A DNA stretch of 64,000 nt from ZC4RG25 sp023428365 (lineage in GTDB: Bacteria > Pseudomonadota > Alphaproteobacteria > Rhizobiales > Hyphomicrobiaceae), in NCBI GenBank assembly GCA_050283925.1, contig JBNOAI010000011.1, forward strand, positions 192,582 to 256,581. The letters are read 5' to 3'. This document shows, piece after piece, positions 1-8,638 of this stretch (position 1 is its first letter; every line of letters starts with the position of its first letter). Position numbers and translations under genes: made by a program. A model generated the notes under the pieces. It was not told the origin of the DNA. It ran no database searches and was given only the letters and a program-made list of their open reading frames with translations.

Positions 1-1
1 C

Positions 2-439
2 GAAGTCGGCGGCGCAATCGCCAATCGTCCGGTGGAAGAGCAGGCGGCGCTGAAGTCCTACGGCAAATCCCTCGGCATCGCCTTCCAACTCGTCGATGAC
101 GCGCTTGACTACTCCGGCGACAGCGCAAAGCTCGGCAAGGCCGTGGGCGACGATTTCCGCGAGGGCAAAATCACCTTGCCGGTCATCCTGTCGTTCCGTC
201 GCGGGTCGGACGAAGAGCGCGCGTTCTGGCGCCGCACGCTGACCGACGCTGAGATCCGTGATGGCGATCTCGAGCACGCGATGGGCCTCATGCGAAAGCA
301 CAAGGCGATCGAAGCAACACTCGAACGGGCTCGCTATTATGGATCGGTCGCGCGCGACGCACTCGCAACCTTCCGCGACAGCCAGCCGAAAAAGGCGATG
401 CTCGACGTCGTTGAGTTCTGCATCGCACGCGCTCACTGA
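2..439 (+). CDS. Polyprenyl (octaprenyl-type) diphosphate synthase, 3' part only
   Basis: The reading frame is open from base 2, so the 5' part lies outside the window. The visible protein has the second aspartate-rich motif of trans-prenyl synthases (QLVDDALDY) near its start, followed by GKAVGDDFREGKITLPVI, the conserved stretch of long-chain all-trans polyprenyl diphosphate synthases. The family condenses isopentenyl diphosphate units onto an allylic primer to make the quinone side chain. The neighbouring isoprenoid gene ispE fits this role. Chain length cannot be read from the C-terminal half, so octaprenyl versus decaprenyl is open. A start codon within the visible part would remove the first catalytic motif and is not credible. 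Confidence 0.9.
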   Translation, partial: EVGGAIANRPVEEQAALKSYGKSLGIAFQLVDDALDYSGDSAKLGKAVGDDFREGKITLPVILSFRRGSDEERAFWRRTLTDAEIRDGDLEHAMGLMRKHKAIEATLERARYYGSVARDALATFRDSQPKKAMLDVVEFCIARAH

Positions 440-469
440 ACCGCCGCTCTGAACTCTGAAGGGCCGCCT

Positions 470-1441
470 GTGTCCAACGCCGTCACTTCCCACGTGCCGG
501 TCGAGCGACAACAGCCTGGAATGCCCCGTCTGCTCGGTCTTGGGCTACTCGCAGCGGCTCTGTTCTCCGTCGTGTTCGTGCTGAACCGGGCCATGAGCCT
601 CGAAGGCGGACATTGGGTCTGGAGCGCCTCGCTTCGCTATTTCTACATGACGGTGCTGCTCGCAGCCTGGTTGCTGCTGTGGCGCGGCCCCAAGTTTCTG
701 GCCAGCGTGTTGCGGCTGTTTTGGCGGCGGCTGACGTTCTGGCTGATCGCGGGCGGGATTGGCTTCGGCGTGTTTTACGCCGCAATCTGCTTTGCGGCAG
801 ATCACGCTCCCGGCTGGATCGTGGCTGCGACATGGCAGGTCACAATTCTGGCGACGCCTCTCGTGCTCCGCGCATTTGGCTCACGCGTGCCGCTACATGG
901 CCTCGTCTTCCTCGTCTGCATCTTCCTCGGCATTATCATTTTGAATGCCCAGCAATTGACGCACGGCGTCTCGCTCCTGCAGGCCCTCGCCGGAGTTCTG
1001 CCGGTTCTCGTCGCGGCATTCGCATTTCCGATCGGCAATCAGCTTCTCAATCGCGCCAAACATGCCGGAGGCGAAAGCGCTGACATCCTCGCTGATCCAG
1101 CGGCCGCCGTGTTTCTGATGACCCTCGGCGCGCTGCCGCTGTTCATCATTCTCATTGTCGCCACCGCGCCACCGCCGCCGAGCACCAACCAACTGATATC
1201 GACCGGGATCATCGCAGTGCTGGCGGGCTGCCTCGCGACCACGATTTTTATCTACGCGCGCAATTTGTCGAGTGAGCCCTACCGGATCGCAGCCGTGGAC
1301 GCGACACAGGCCGGAGAGGTTGGGTTTGCCCTACTAGGTGAGATGTTTCTGCTCGGCGCAGCGCCGCCAGATGCCCTGGGCTGGATCGGTTTGATGGCCG
1401 TCATGGGTGGGCTGATCGGGTTCACGCTGAAGGGCCGTTGA
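470..1441 (+). CDS. DMT-superfamily multidrug-resistance-type exporter (EmrE-like family)
   Basis: A 323-residue protein beginning at GTG, with about ten hydrophobic segments alternating with short loops, typical of ten-helix drug/metabolite transporters. After about 20 polar N-terminal residues comes LLGLGLLAAALFSVVFVLNRA, a first-helix pattern of the multidrug resistance efflux transporter family. It starts 30 bases after the prenyl synthase stop on the same strand, so co-transcription is plausible. The substrate cannot be inferred. It is convergent with ispE. Confidence 0.75.
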   Translation: MSNAVTSHVPVERQQPGMPRLLGLGLLAAALFSVVFVLNRAMSLEGGHWVWSASLRYFYMTVLLAAWLLLWRGPKFLASVLRLFWRRLTFWLIAGGIGFGVFYAAICFAADHAPGWIVAATWQVTILATPLVLRAFGSRVPLHGLVFLVCIFLGIIILNAQQLTHGVSLLQALAGVLPVLVAAFAFPIGNQLLNRAKHAGGESADILADPAAAVFLMTLGALPLFIILIVATAPPPPSTNQLISTGIIAVLAGCLATTIFIYARNLSSEPYRIAAVDATQAGEVGFALLGEMFLLGAAPPDALGWIGLMAVMGGLIGFTLKGR

Positions 1442-1464
1442 CCGTCTGGGCGAGGGCCGAAGAC

Positions 1465-2334
1465 TTATCCCAAGGTCACCGAACGAACCCACCAATCCGG
1501 ATAGGCATGTGAGATTTTACCAGCAGCGACATCCGCCTGATCACGGGTTTCAAACAGACCGAACCAACTCGGCCCGGCGCCGGACATCCGTGCGAGACGG
1601 CACCCGCTGTCAATCAGAACGCCCTCGGCTTCAGCCGCATCTGGCATTACGAGGCGGGCCGCCGGGTCAAGATCATTGCTCTGCGTCGCCACGTAAACGC
1701 ACAAGTCTTCGACGGACGTGAACACCGGCAATGGATCTGGCCCATCGGTCCCCGCTCCAATCTGCGCCGCGGCCAACTGGCGAAAGACTTGCCGCGTCTT
1801 GTCCGCAGGAGCGGCGACCGCTGGCCTTACCAGAATGGCGTCGAGACGCGGCAGGTTCGGCACGGGTCGCAGTCTGTCGCCGATCCCCCACATTTGCGCT
1901 GGTATCTGGTCCAGACAGACGGGAACATCAGCGCCAAGACCTGCTGCCACGCCGTGCCAATCAACCCGTGTCGCGAATTCGGGATTCGCGCGTCGAACCG
2001 CCCGCAACACCGCCGCGGCATCGGCTGAACCGCCGCCAAGGCCGGCGGCAATGGGAATATTTTTCTGCAGCGTCACAGAACCCAGCTGCAACGCAGGTTC
2101 CGTTGCGGCCAGCCGCTCGAGTGTACGTGCCACAAGGTTCTCGCCGACAATTCCGGAAGCAAACGGCCCCTCGACGGCAACCGCGGCATCGGCTCCGAGC
2201 CTCAAAGTAAGGACGTCACCGACGTCTGCAAAAACCACAAGGCTTTGGATCTCGTGATAGCCGTCCGCACGCCGACCGACCACACGCAGCGTGAGGTTCA
2301 CCTTCGCGCGCGCCAATTCCTGGATCGTATCCAC
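1465..2334 (-). CDS. ispE: 4-(cytidine 5'-diphospho)-2-C-methyl-D-erythritol kinase
   Basis: GHMP kinase of the MEP isoprenoid pathway, which phosphorylates CDP-methylerythritol. The substrate motif ARAKVNLTLRVVGRRADGYHEI is at the N-terminus and the glycine-rich ATP loop PIAAGLGGGSADAA in the middle; the C-terminal motif MSGAGPSWFGLF is present. The frame stays open up to a GTG at 2439 directly after the upstream TPR stop codon, which would add 35 residues with no counterpart in the family. I chose the GTG at 2334, giving 289 residues, the usual length. The 2439 start (324 residues) cannot be excluded because it abuts the upstream gene. Likely co-transcribed with the TPR gene. Confidence 0.93.
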   Translation of the reverse strand: MDTIQELARAKVNLTLRVVGRRADGYHEIQSLVVFADVGDVLTLRLGADAAVAVEGPFASGIVGENLVARTLERLAATEPALQLGSVTLQKNIPIAAGLGGGSADAAAVLRAVRRANPEFATRVDWHGVAAGLGADVPVCLDQIPAQMWGIGDRLRPVPNLPRLDAILVRPAVAAPADKTRQVFRQLAAAQIGAGTDGPDPLPVFTSVEDLCVYVATQSNDLDPAARLVMPDAAEAEGVLIDSGCRLARMSGAGPSWFGLFETRDQADVAAGKISHAYPDWWVRSVTLG

Positions 2335-2439
2335 TGGGTGCGAACCAACTCTTCGGCCAACGACGTGGCCTGCGACGTTGTCTAAATGTGTCCTGCCGGC
2401 TTCGAACGGCGCGCCCTCGAAGAGCAGCCGGTACGTCAC

Positions 2440-4251
2440 TTAATTCGGCTGGGCCGAACCAGCTTTGGCTTCGACTGGCTTTTTCCGGGCGCTCTCAGCG
2501 ACCGCAGCCTTCTGACTGCGCTTTCTGGTCTCCCGAGAGTCAGGTTTGTTGATCAGTCCGTTCTGCAGCTTGACCTTGATTTTCTCGGCGTCTTCCGGCT
2601 CGGGGTTCAACGTCAGCGCCTGCTGCCACTGATAGCTGGCTTCCCGCTTACGTCCGACCCGCCAAAGTGCATCGCCCAGATGGTCGTTGAGAACCGGGTC
2701 TTCCGGCTTCAACTCGACGGCGCGCTCCAGGAAACGAACCGCCTGCCGATAGTTGCCCAGGCGATAATGCGCCCATCCAAGGCTGTCGACGATATAGCCG
2801 TCGTCCGGCTTGAGCGCGACGGCCTTTTCAATCAAAGCCATCCCCCTCTTCAGGTTCTTGTTCTGGTCGATCCAGGAATAACCCAGATAGTTCAGCACCA
2901 ACGGCTGATCCGGGCTGAGCTTCAGCGCCTTCTGCAGATCGGCTTCCGCCTCCGGCCACCGTTTCAGCCGTTCGTAAGAGGTGCCGCGCGCATACCAATA
3001 AGCCCAATGCCGCTTGTCGGGTTTTGGGATCAGCGCGATGGCGCGGGTATAATAGTCGACAGCTTCCTCGTAGCGCTTGCGGCCACGCAGGATCGTCCCA
3101 ACGGCGTCGAGTGTCCGAAGGTCGGACGGATCTTTGGCGATCAGGCCGTCGAGCAGCAGTTTCGCATCGTCAGGCCGCTCCATCATGTTGAGATTGATGG
3201 CCTTGCGGATGTCGATGGACGTCTGCAGCGAGCTGCCCTTCTCGATCCGTTCGTAAACTGCGATCGCCTCCGCATGCCGCTTCGTCGACTCATGCACATT
3301 GGCCAGGGCCGCGAGAGCGAACGGAAAATCAGGACGCACATACAGCGACATCTGCAGGTAAAGCCCGCCTATCGCGACGCCGCCTTCCCCGGTCAATGCT
3401 TCACCCAGACCATAGAACACCTCGGAAAGCCCTTCCGCAGGAGAGGCAATCAGGAGTGACACCGGTGAACCATCATCCACGCGGTCGCGCAGTTCGCGCA
3501 CCATCGGATGTCCTTCACCGGACGAGTTTGCGAGGTGCTGCTTGAGCACGTCACTCGCCAGCTTGCGGTCGCCCGCGTTCACGGCGTGCTGTACGTAAGC
3601 CATTGCCGTCCGCGGCGTGCGTGAATCGGCTTTGAAGACCTGCTCGAAGGTTTGCCGTGCCACCGCAGGACGCTTGCCGAGATCGGCGATCAGAGCGCGG
3701 TGATACCGGATATAGAACTGCGCCCACTCCGCTTGCCGCGCCGTATTGAGCCGCTCCAGCGCACCATCGACATCGCCTGCCGCAAGGCTGACCCAGGCAC
3801 GCGCCAGCGTCGACGTAAGTTCTCCGATAGGACCGGACGATGCATTCTGGAAGTGCTTATCGGCAGCAGCGAAGTTGCCTTCCTTGAACTCATGCAGCCC
3901 CAGGACAAGCTGTGCCATGCGATGCGCGCCCTGGCGCTCTGCGAGACGGCCAGCCAGATCGACTGCAGCCGGCCAGCGCCCCTCCGCCGCCTCCATCAGG
4001 AAAGCCTGCTCGATGAGGACTTCGCTCTGAGGATCGCGGGTGAGAGCCTGCGTATAAAAATCGGCAGCTGCCGACGTATCATGCTGTGTCCGCGCAAAGC
4101 GGCCAGCGAGATAGTTGCCGAGAAGCGAATTCTGCTCGTCTGCGCTTTCGCGCGTGCGCGCCTGGGTGGGTTCTACAGCGGAGACGAACAGCCCCGCGGC
4201 GACAACCGCACTCGTCCAGGCCCCCCAGAGCCAATGCTTTCGTGACCGCAT
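2440..4251 (-). CDS. Secreted tetratricopeptide-repeat protein upstream of ispE
   Basis: A 603-residue protein with a signal peptide (MRSRKHWLWGAWTSAVVAAGLFVSA, cleavage near TQA) and TPR-like helical pairs through most of its length, clearest at the C-terminus (for example YWYARGTSYERLKRWPEA). The end is a charged KRSQKAAVAESARKK tail. The start at 4251 has a good ribosome site (AGAGAGGTGCT before ATG); the frame runs 23 codons further up with no such site. TPR proteins at this place next to ispE are common in alphaproteobacteria, but no defined function is known to me. It probably works in the periplasm as a protein-interaction scaffold. Confidence 0.85.
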   Translation of the reverse strand: MRSRKHWLWGAWTSAVVAAGLFVSAVEPTQARTRESADEQNSLLGNYLAGRFARTQHDTSAAADFYTQALTRDPQSEVLIEQAFLMEAAEGRWPAAVDLAGRLAERQGAHRMAQLVLGLHEFKEGNFAAADKHFQNASSGPIGELTSTLARAWVSLAAGDVDGALERLNTARQAEWAQFYIRYHRALIADLGKRPAVARQTFEQVFKADSRTPRTAMAYVQHAVNAGDRKLASDVLKQHLANSSGEGHPMVRELRDRVDDGSPVSLLIASPAEGLSEVFYGLGEALTGEGGVAIGGLYLQMSLYVRPDFPFALAALANVHESTKRHAEAIAVYERIEKGSSLQTSIDIRKAINLNMMERPDDAKLLLDGLIAKDPSDLRTLDAVGTILRGRKRYEEAVDYYTRAIALIPKPDKRHWAYWYARGTSYERLKRWPEAEADLQKALKLSPDQPLVLNYLGYSWIDQNKNLKRGMALIEKAVALKPDDGYIVDSLGWAHYRLGNYRQAVRFLERAVELKPEDPVLNDHLGDALWRVGRKREASYQWQQALTLNPEPEDAEKIKVKLQNGLINKPDSRETRKRSQKAAVAESARKKPVEAKAGSAQPN

Positions 4252-4588
4252 AGCACCTCTCTGAATCGGGGCGCGGAGGTGCCCCCAAACGTGATTCCGT
4301 CGTACAGACAAGCCTAGCAAAGAGTACAGTTCTTTGGCGACTCCGAGGCAGTGGAAAAATCCGCACAGGATGAACTTCCGCCTACCTCGATCGTTCTACG
4401 TTGCCGCAATATGACAGTACATGGCGATTTCGTGCATCAGGTCGGCTTTTCGCCAACCTCCTGCCACTTCAACAGATTGTAGGTTGCCGCATCGAACGGA
4501 TTGGGCCATAGCCTCGTTCTGCGCCGCGCAGCCGCCATTGACCAACGCGGCCGCTAAATCCAAACGAATAACGACAGTTACGGGTCCG
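4252..4588. other. Divergent intergenic region between TPR gene and opgC
   Basis: This 337-base gap must carry promoters for both the TPR/ispE unit (minus) and opgC (plus). I see no convincing paired -35/-10 elements, hairpin or RNA gene. The opgC frame is open through its right half from ATG 4421, but the extra 56 residues look like non-coding translation. Confidence 0.4.
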
Positions 4589-5668
4589 ATGCGATCGGCA
4601 AACGCTATAGATTTCTGGCGCGGCGTGGCCCTGGTGATGATCTATGTCAATCACATTCCCGGCAACTGGTTCGGAACGCTGACGCTGCGCAACTATGCCA
4701 TCGCGGACGCTGCCGAACTGTTCGTGTTCCTGGCCGGATGGTCGCTGTCCTACGCCACGGGAGGTCCACAGAAACCCGAGCCGATTTCACAGACCGTGTT
4801 CCGTTTGACGTCACGCGCCCTGCAACTTTACCGTGCACAAATCGTCATCACCGTGTTGGCCCTCGCCCTGCTCGCGACGCTGGCGATTACCCGCAACAAC
4901 CCGTTGTACCTGGAATGGCACAACGCAGGGTCGTTCTTCTACGACCCGACCCGAACTGTCATCGGGATCGTGCTGCTGACCCATCAGCTCGGTTACTTCA
5001 ATATCCTGCCGCTGTACGTGGTCCTGCTGCTGTACGCGCCGGCTATGATTGCCATCTATCGCTGGAACCGGTGGGCGGCACTCGCGGTGTCCTTGGGAAT
5101 TTATCTGTTCGCCCTTGTAACGCGCACAAGCTTTCCGCACTGGCCAGCGGAAGAACGATGGTATTTCAATCCCTTATCGTGGCAACTCCTGCTTGTGCTC
5201 GGCTTCCTGTCTGCTGAATTCGCCCGAGAGAGCGTACGCTTCCGGGACGTGGCGCGGCGTCTGCTGCCTGTGGCCTGGATCGGCTTCGCGGCCGGCGCCT
5301 ATATCGTGCTCAATCAGATGTGGCCCGATCCGATGCGCGTCCCCGAGCCGCGGCTGTTTTTCTTGTTCGACAAGACCTATCTCTCCCCGATCCGGGTCGT
5401 CAGCCTGATCACAATCGTGCTGGCGTTCCATACGTTTTTTTCACTTCTTGAACGTCCACTGGGGCCGGTTACTGATCTTATGTGCTCTTTCGGCCGCAAC
5501 TCGCTGCCTGTCTTCTGTGTGTCTTCGTTGCTTTCACTGGGCGGCCAAGTAATTAGACTTATTTATGACGAGAGTTTTCTTCTCGATTTTGCTGTAGTAC
5601 TGTTGGGTGTTGGTGTGATGGGGCTTACGGCATGGTTCGTCGAGTGGCGAAGCCGCGTACCTGGGTAA
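4589..5668 (+). CDS. opgC: OpgC-type membrane acyl (succinyl) transferase
   Basis: A polytopic membrane protein of 359 residues. The start IDFWRGVALVMIYVNHIPGN is the signature of OpgC, the inner-membrane enzyme that succinylates osmoregulated periplasmic (cyclic) glucans. About ten membrane segments follow. I placed the start at ATG 4589, just before the conserved motif; the frame is open to 4421 but the extra 56 residues are low-complexity and not family-like. No strong ribosome site precedes 4589, so the start is uncertain. It overlaps the next gene by 37 bases, which suggests coupled translation with the SGNH hydrolase. The acyl donor cannot be told from sequence. Confidence 0.85.
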   Translation: MRSANAIDFWRGVALVMIYVNHIPGNWFGTLTLRNYAIADAAELFVFLAGWSLSYATGGPQKPEPISQTVFRLTSRALQLYRAQIVITVLALALLATLAITRNNPLYLEWHNAGSFFYDPTRTVIGIVLLTHQLGYFNILPLYVVLLLYAPAMIAIYRWNRWAALAVSLGIYLFALVTRTSFPHWPAEERWYFNPLSWQLLLVLGFLSAEFARESVRFRDVARRLLPVAWIGFAAGAYIVLNQMWPDPMRVPEPRLFFLFDKTYLSPIRVVSLITIVLAFHTFFSLLERPLGPVTDLMCSFGRNSLPVFCVSSLLSLGGQVIRLIYDESFLLDFAVVLLGVGVMGLTAWFVEWRSRVPG

Positions 5669-6477
5669 TCGGTATTGCGGGAGTTCTGTTCTGTTCAACC
5701 GCAGCGCTGGCTCAGAGCCAACCACAGGAGCCGTTCCAGGTTGCGGCCTTGTCGCGCCTGGCGACCGAGCTCACAGACGACTGCAAGGTCAAGAATGCCT
5801 ATGGCTCGCGGTATGCCCTGCGCGGTCTGCGAAAAGCCTTGAAGGAAGGCAGACCGGTTCTCGAAGTGCTGGCGATCGGCTCATCGTCCACCGTCGGGAT
5901 CGGCGCCAGTTCCCCGGCTGCAGCCTACCCCATACGGCTTGCGAGCAACCTTGAAACCTTCCTCGCCGGCTATGACGTCGAGATCACGAACCGTGGCATC
6001 TCCGGCGAAACCGGACAACCTGCCGCCGAACGCATCAAGCTCGAGGTCGCCGACAACAAGCCCGATCTTGTCATCTGGCAGGTCGGCACCAACGATGCCA
6101 TGGCACGTATCGACGATGCGGATTTCGCTAACATGCTGCGGTCGACGCTGCGCTGGCTCAAGCAGAATCGCGTCGACGTCATTCTCATCGATCCACAGTA
6201 TGTCGAACGTCTAGCGGCTGACCAGAATTACACCGGCATCGTAAAAGCCATTCACGCGGTTGCGCGCGAGGAGAAGGTCCTGGTGGTCAATCGGTACGAA
6301 GCCATGGCCGATTTGTCCAAGCAACGCGGCAACGCGGCCTTCCTCGCGCAGGATCGGTTCCACCTGAACGATCTAGGCTATCGCTGCATGGCTGAATACG
6401 CCGCACGCGCAATTGTAGCCGGCATCCTTCAAGCCGAAGCCGAGACCGGCAACCCCGCTCCGGCGCCGAACAACTAG
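5632..6477 (+). CDS. Secreted SGNH/GDSL-type hydrolase
   Basis: A 281-residue protein with an N-terminal signal peptide (cleaved near ALAQ, residue 28). SGNH blocks are visible: block I as AIGSSSTVGIG (Ser85 in the nucleophile place, with Ser instead of the usual Asp before it), a GISGET block II glycine, block III WQVGTNDAM with Asn, and block V DRFHLND with Asp241 and His244. The family consists of esterases or acyl-transferring enzymes of the periplasm. Pairing with OpgC suggests it removes or transfers acyl groups on periplasmic glucan or another cell-surface polysaccharide; that is inference. The gene overlaps the end of opgC by 37 bases. Confidence 0.8.
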   Translation: MVRRVAKPRTWVIGIAGVLFCSTAALAQSQPQEPFQVAALSRLATELTDDCKVKNAYGSRYALRGLRKALKEGRPVLEVLAIGSSSTVGIGASSPAAAYPIRLASNLETFLAGYDVEITNRGISGETGQPAAERIKLEVADNKPDLVIWQVGTNDAMARIDDADFANMLRSTLRWLKQNRVDVILIDPQYVERLAADQNYTGIVKAIHAVAREEKVLVVNRYEAMADLSKQRGNAAFLAQDRFHLNDLGYRCMAEYAARAIVAGILQAEAETGNPAPAPNN

Positions 6478-6607
6478 ACGTCACCAGCGACTAAAGCCAA
6501 GAGCGCAAGGCCGGAATCTGGCCTGATGGCCGCTGATGGCGCGCGACCTGCGTACCCGCGGACTGCGAATGCCGTACGCTTCGATGGCAAGACGCCCCGC
6601 CAACATT

Positions 6608-7774
6608 TCAAACCGGCATCGCGGTTTCAACCAGCCGCACCCAATAGGATACTCCGGCCGGAATCGCAGTGTCGCTGAAGTCATAAGCTGGGTGATGAAG
6701 CCCAGCCGTATCGCCGTTGCCGAGGAAAATGAACGCGCCCGGACGCGCTTCCAGCATAAAAGCGAAGTCCTCGCCGCCCATCATTGGCAGCACGTTGTGG
6801 TCGACGTTGGAGGCCCCTGCCACGCCGGCAGCGACATGTCCCGCGAAGCCTGCCTGCTGGACGTGATTGACGGTCGGCGGATAGCCGCCCTCCAATTGCA
6901 GATTGAGCGTCGCGCCATGCTGGCGCGCCAAGCCGTCCGCGAGCGTCGTTAGTCGCTCATAAACTCGCTCCCGCACGGACTGTTTCAGCGTCCGGATGGT
7001 ACCCACCATCGACGCCGTCTGCGGAATGACGTTGAAGGCATCGCCCGCCTGAAACACGCAGATGGAGACAACTGCCGACTCGAGTGGATCGATATTGCGG
7101 GCCACGACCGCCTGCGCCGCGCTGCCAAACTGGCAGCCGATCAGAACCGGATCAATCGACAGGTTCGGCTTGGCCGCATGTGACCCGCGCCCTTCGATAT
7201 CGAGACGCAGGTGATCAGTTGCAGCCATCATCGGACCGGGATTGATCGCAAACTGGCCGACCGGAATTCCCGGCATGTTGTGCATGCCGTAGACCTCGTC
7301 GATCTTCCAGCGCTGCATCAATCCGTCGTCGATCATCGCTTTCGCGCCGGCTCCTCCCTCTTCGGCGGGCTGAAAGATCAGCACCGCTTCGCCATCGAAA
7401 TTGCGGGTCTCGCACAGGTACTTCGCAGCCCCGAGCAGCATCGAGGTGTGGCCGTCATGACCGCACGCATGCATCTTACCCGGCGTCTGCGAGGCATATG
7501 GCAATCCGGTGATCTCCATGATCGGCAGGGCGTCCATGTCGGCTCGTAGTCCGATGGATTTACCGGACGCGCCTTTGCGGCCACGGATCACCGCAACAAC
7601 GCCGCTCTTGCCGATGCCAGGCACCACCTCGTCGCAGCCGAACTCTGTCAGCTTCTGCACGACAAAACCTGCCGTGCGATCGAGGTCGTAGCCAACTTCC
7701 GGATGAACATGCAGATCCCGCCGCCACGCGGCAATTTCCGGCTGCATGTCTGCGATCCGGTTCACGACGGGCAT
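6608..7774 (-). CDS. M20-family amidohydrolase (hippurate hydrolase / N-acyl amino acid amidohydrolase type)
   Basis: A 388-residue M20D metallopeptidase. Zinc-site elements are visible: HACGHDGHTSMLLGAA, the FQPAEEGGAGAKAM glutamates, YGMHNMPG and GLHHPAYDF. The inserted dimerisation domain lies in the middle (ATDHLRLDIEGRGSHAAKP). The family hydrolyses N-acyl amino acids, hippurate or auxin conjugates; the exact substrate is not predictable. ATG 7774 has a clear AAGGAA ribosome site. It stands alone, convergent with the SGNH gene and divergent from the lipoprotein gene. Confidence 0.92.
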   Translation of the reverse strand: MPVVNRIADMQPEIAAWRRDLHVHPEVGYDLDRTAGFVVQKLTEFGCDEVVPGIGKSGVVAVIRGRKGASGKSIGLRADMDALPIMEITGLPYASQTPGKMHACGHDGHTSMLLGAAKYLCETRNFDGEAVLIFQPAEEGGAGAKAMIDDGLMQRWKIDEVYGMHNMPGIPVGQFAINPGPMMAATDHLRLDIEGRGSHAAKPNLSIDPVLIGCQFGSAAQAVVARNIDPLESAVVSICVFQAGDAFNVIPQTASMVGTIRTLKQSVRERVYERLTTLADGLARQHGATLNLQLEGGYPPTVNHVQQAGFAGHVAAGVAGASNVDHNVLPMMGGEDFAFMLEARPGAFIFLGNGDTAGLHHPAYDFSDTAIPAGVSYWVRLVETAMPV

Positions 7775-7990
7775 TGCGAATTCCTTCTGCGACTTCAGCG
7801 CCAGCCTTCAACAAGCCGCTGCGAACGTCAACAGCCCGATCATACAAGGGCGCCTGCCCATTCATCTGCCGTTGGGCATCTCGCCGCCGGTTTGCCGGAA
7901 AAGCCACGCCGCACGGCCGCGTTTCCGACCTGCTGGGGTCAAGATAATCGCGTTCTCTGACGGCGTACTGTCCGACCACGTTGGATTGAA

Positions 7991-8620
7991 ATGACCGTGC
8001 CCCGTATCGCGTTCGCCCCCGCTCTAACCTGCCTGATTGGAAGCCTGCTTGCCGGCTGCACTTATGGAGGCAGCGGTCCTCCGGCTCCACACTATCTCCA
8101 GTTCGAAGCGAAGCAGCCTTCGGGCAATACGGTTTCCGTCTGCAGTGCGCACGGATGCCGGCACAAATCGACGTTTACGTTCACGCACGCCGACATCGCA
8201 GAGCTCGCGGCGATCATGCAGTCCAGCGACGATGCCGATACGCCGATTGGCGAACGCAAGGCGCTCAAGGCCGCCATCGCCTGGATTGAAACGCGGGTCG
8301 GCCCTGAGACGGGCACAGCACGGGACCGCGCCAGTCTTGATCTCGCGGGCGCCGGTGATCCAGGCCAGATGGACTGCGTCGATGAAGCTACCAACACCAC
8401 CAGTTATCTGACCGTCCTCGCTGCACACGGTTTGCTGCGCCACCACGTCGTGCTGCGACCGATGGCGAAAAGCGCGCTGTTCCTCGGCCGCTGGACGCAC
8501 TACTTCGCGGTGATCCAGGAACTGCAGAGCGGTCAACGCTGGGCCGTTGACAGCTTCATGTACGCCAACGGCAAGCCGCCAATCATTATGGAAGCGGAGA
8601 AGTGGTACATCCGCACGTGA
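7991..8620 (+). CDS. Lipoprotein with transglutaminase-like Cys-His-Asp arrangement, function unknown
   Basis: A 209-residue protein with a lipoprotein signal (LLAGC, lipidated Cys23). Three well-spaced motifs look like a papain/transglutaminase-type triad: MDCVDEATNT (Cys129), RWTHYFAVIQE (His170) and RWAVDSFMYANG (Asp187), each followed by hydrophobic beta-like residues. This matches the order and rough spacing of transglutaminase-like proteases. I do not recognise a named family. Extra cysteines at positions 51 and 56 could form a disulfide. A periplasmic, membrane-anchored peptidase or amidase is an inference. No strong ribosome site is seen before the ATG. Confidence 0.75.
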   Translation: MTVPRIAFAPALTCLIGSLLAGCTYGGSGPPAPHYLQFEAKQPSGNTVSVCSAHGCRHKSTFTFTHADIAELAAIMQSSDDADTPIGERKALKAAIAWIETRVGPETGTARDRASLDLAGAGDPGQMDCVDEATNTTSYLTVLAAHGLLRHHVVLRPMAKSALFLGRWTHYFAVIQELQSGQRWAVDSFMYANGKPPIIMEAEKWYIRT

Positions 8621-8638
8621 TGAAACGCGCGCGGCGCT

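Noticed and set aside
2386..3459. A 357-codon plus-strand frame
   Set aside because: It lies opposite the TPR protein and gives no recognisable protein; codon pattern follows the minus-strand gene.
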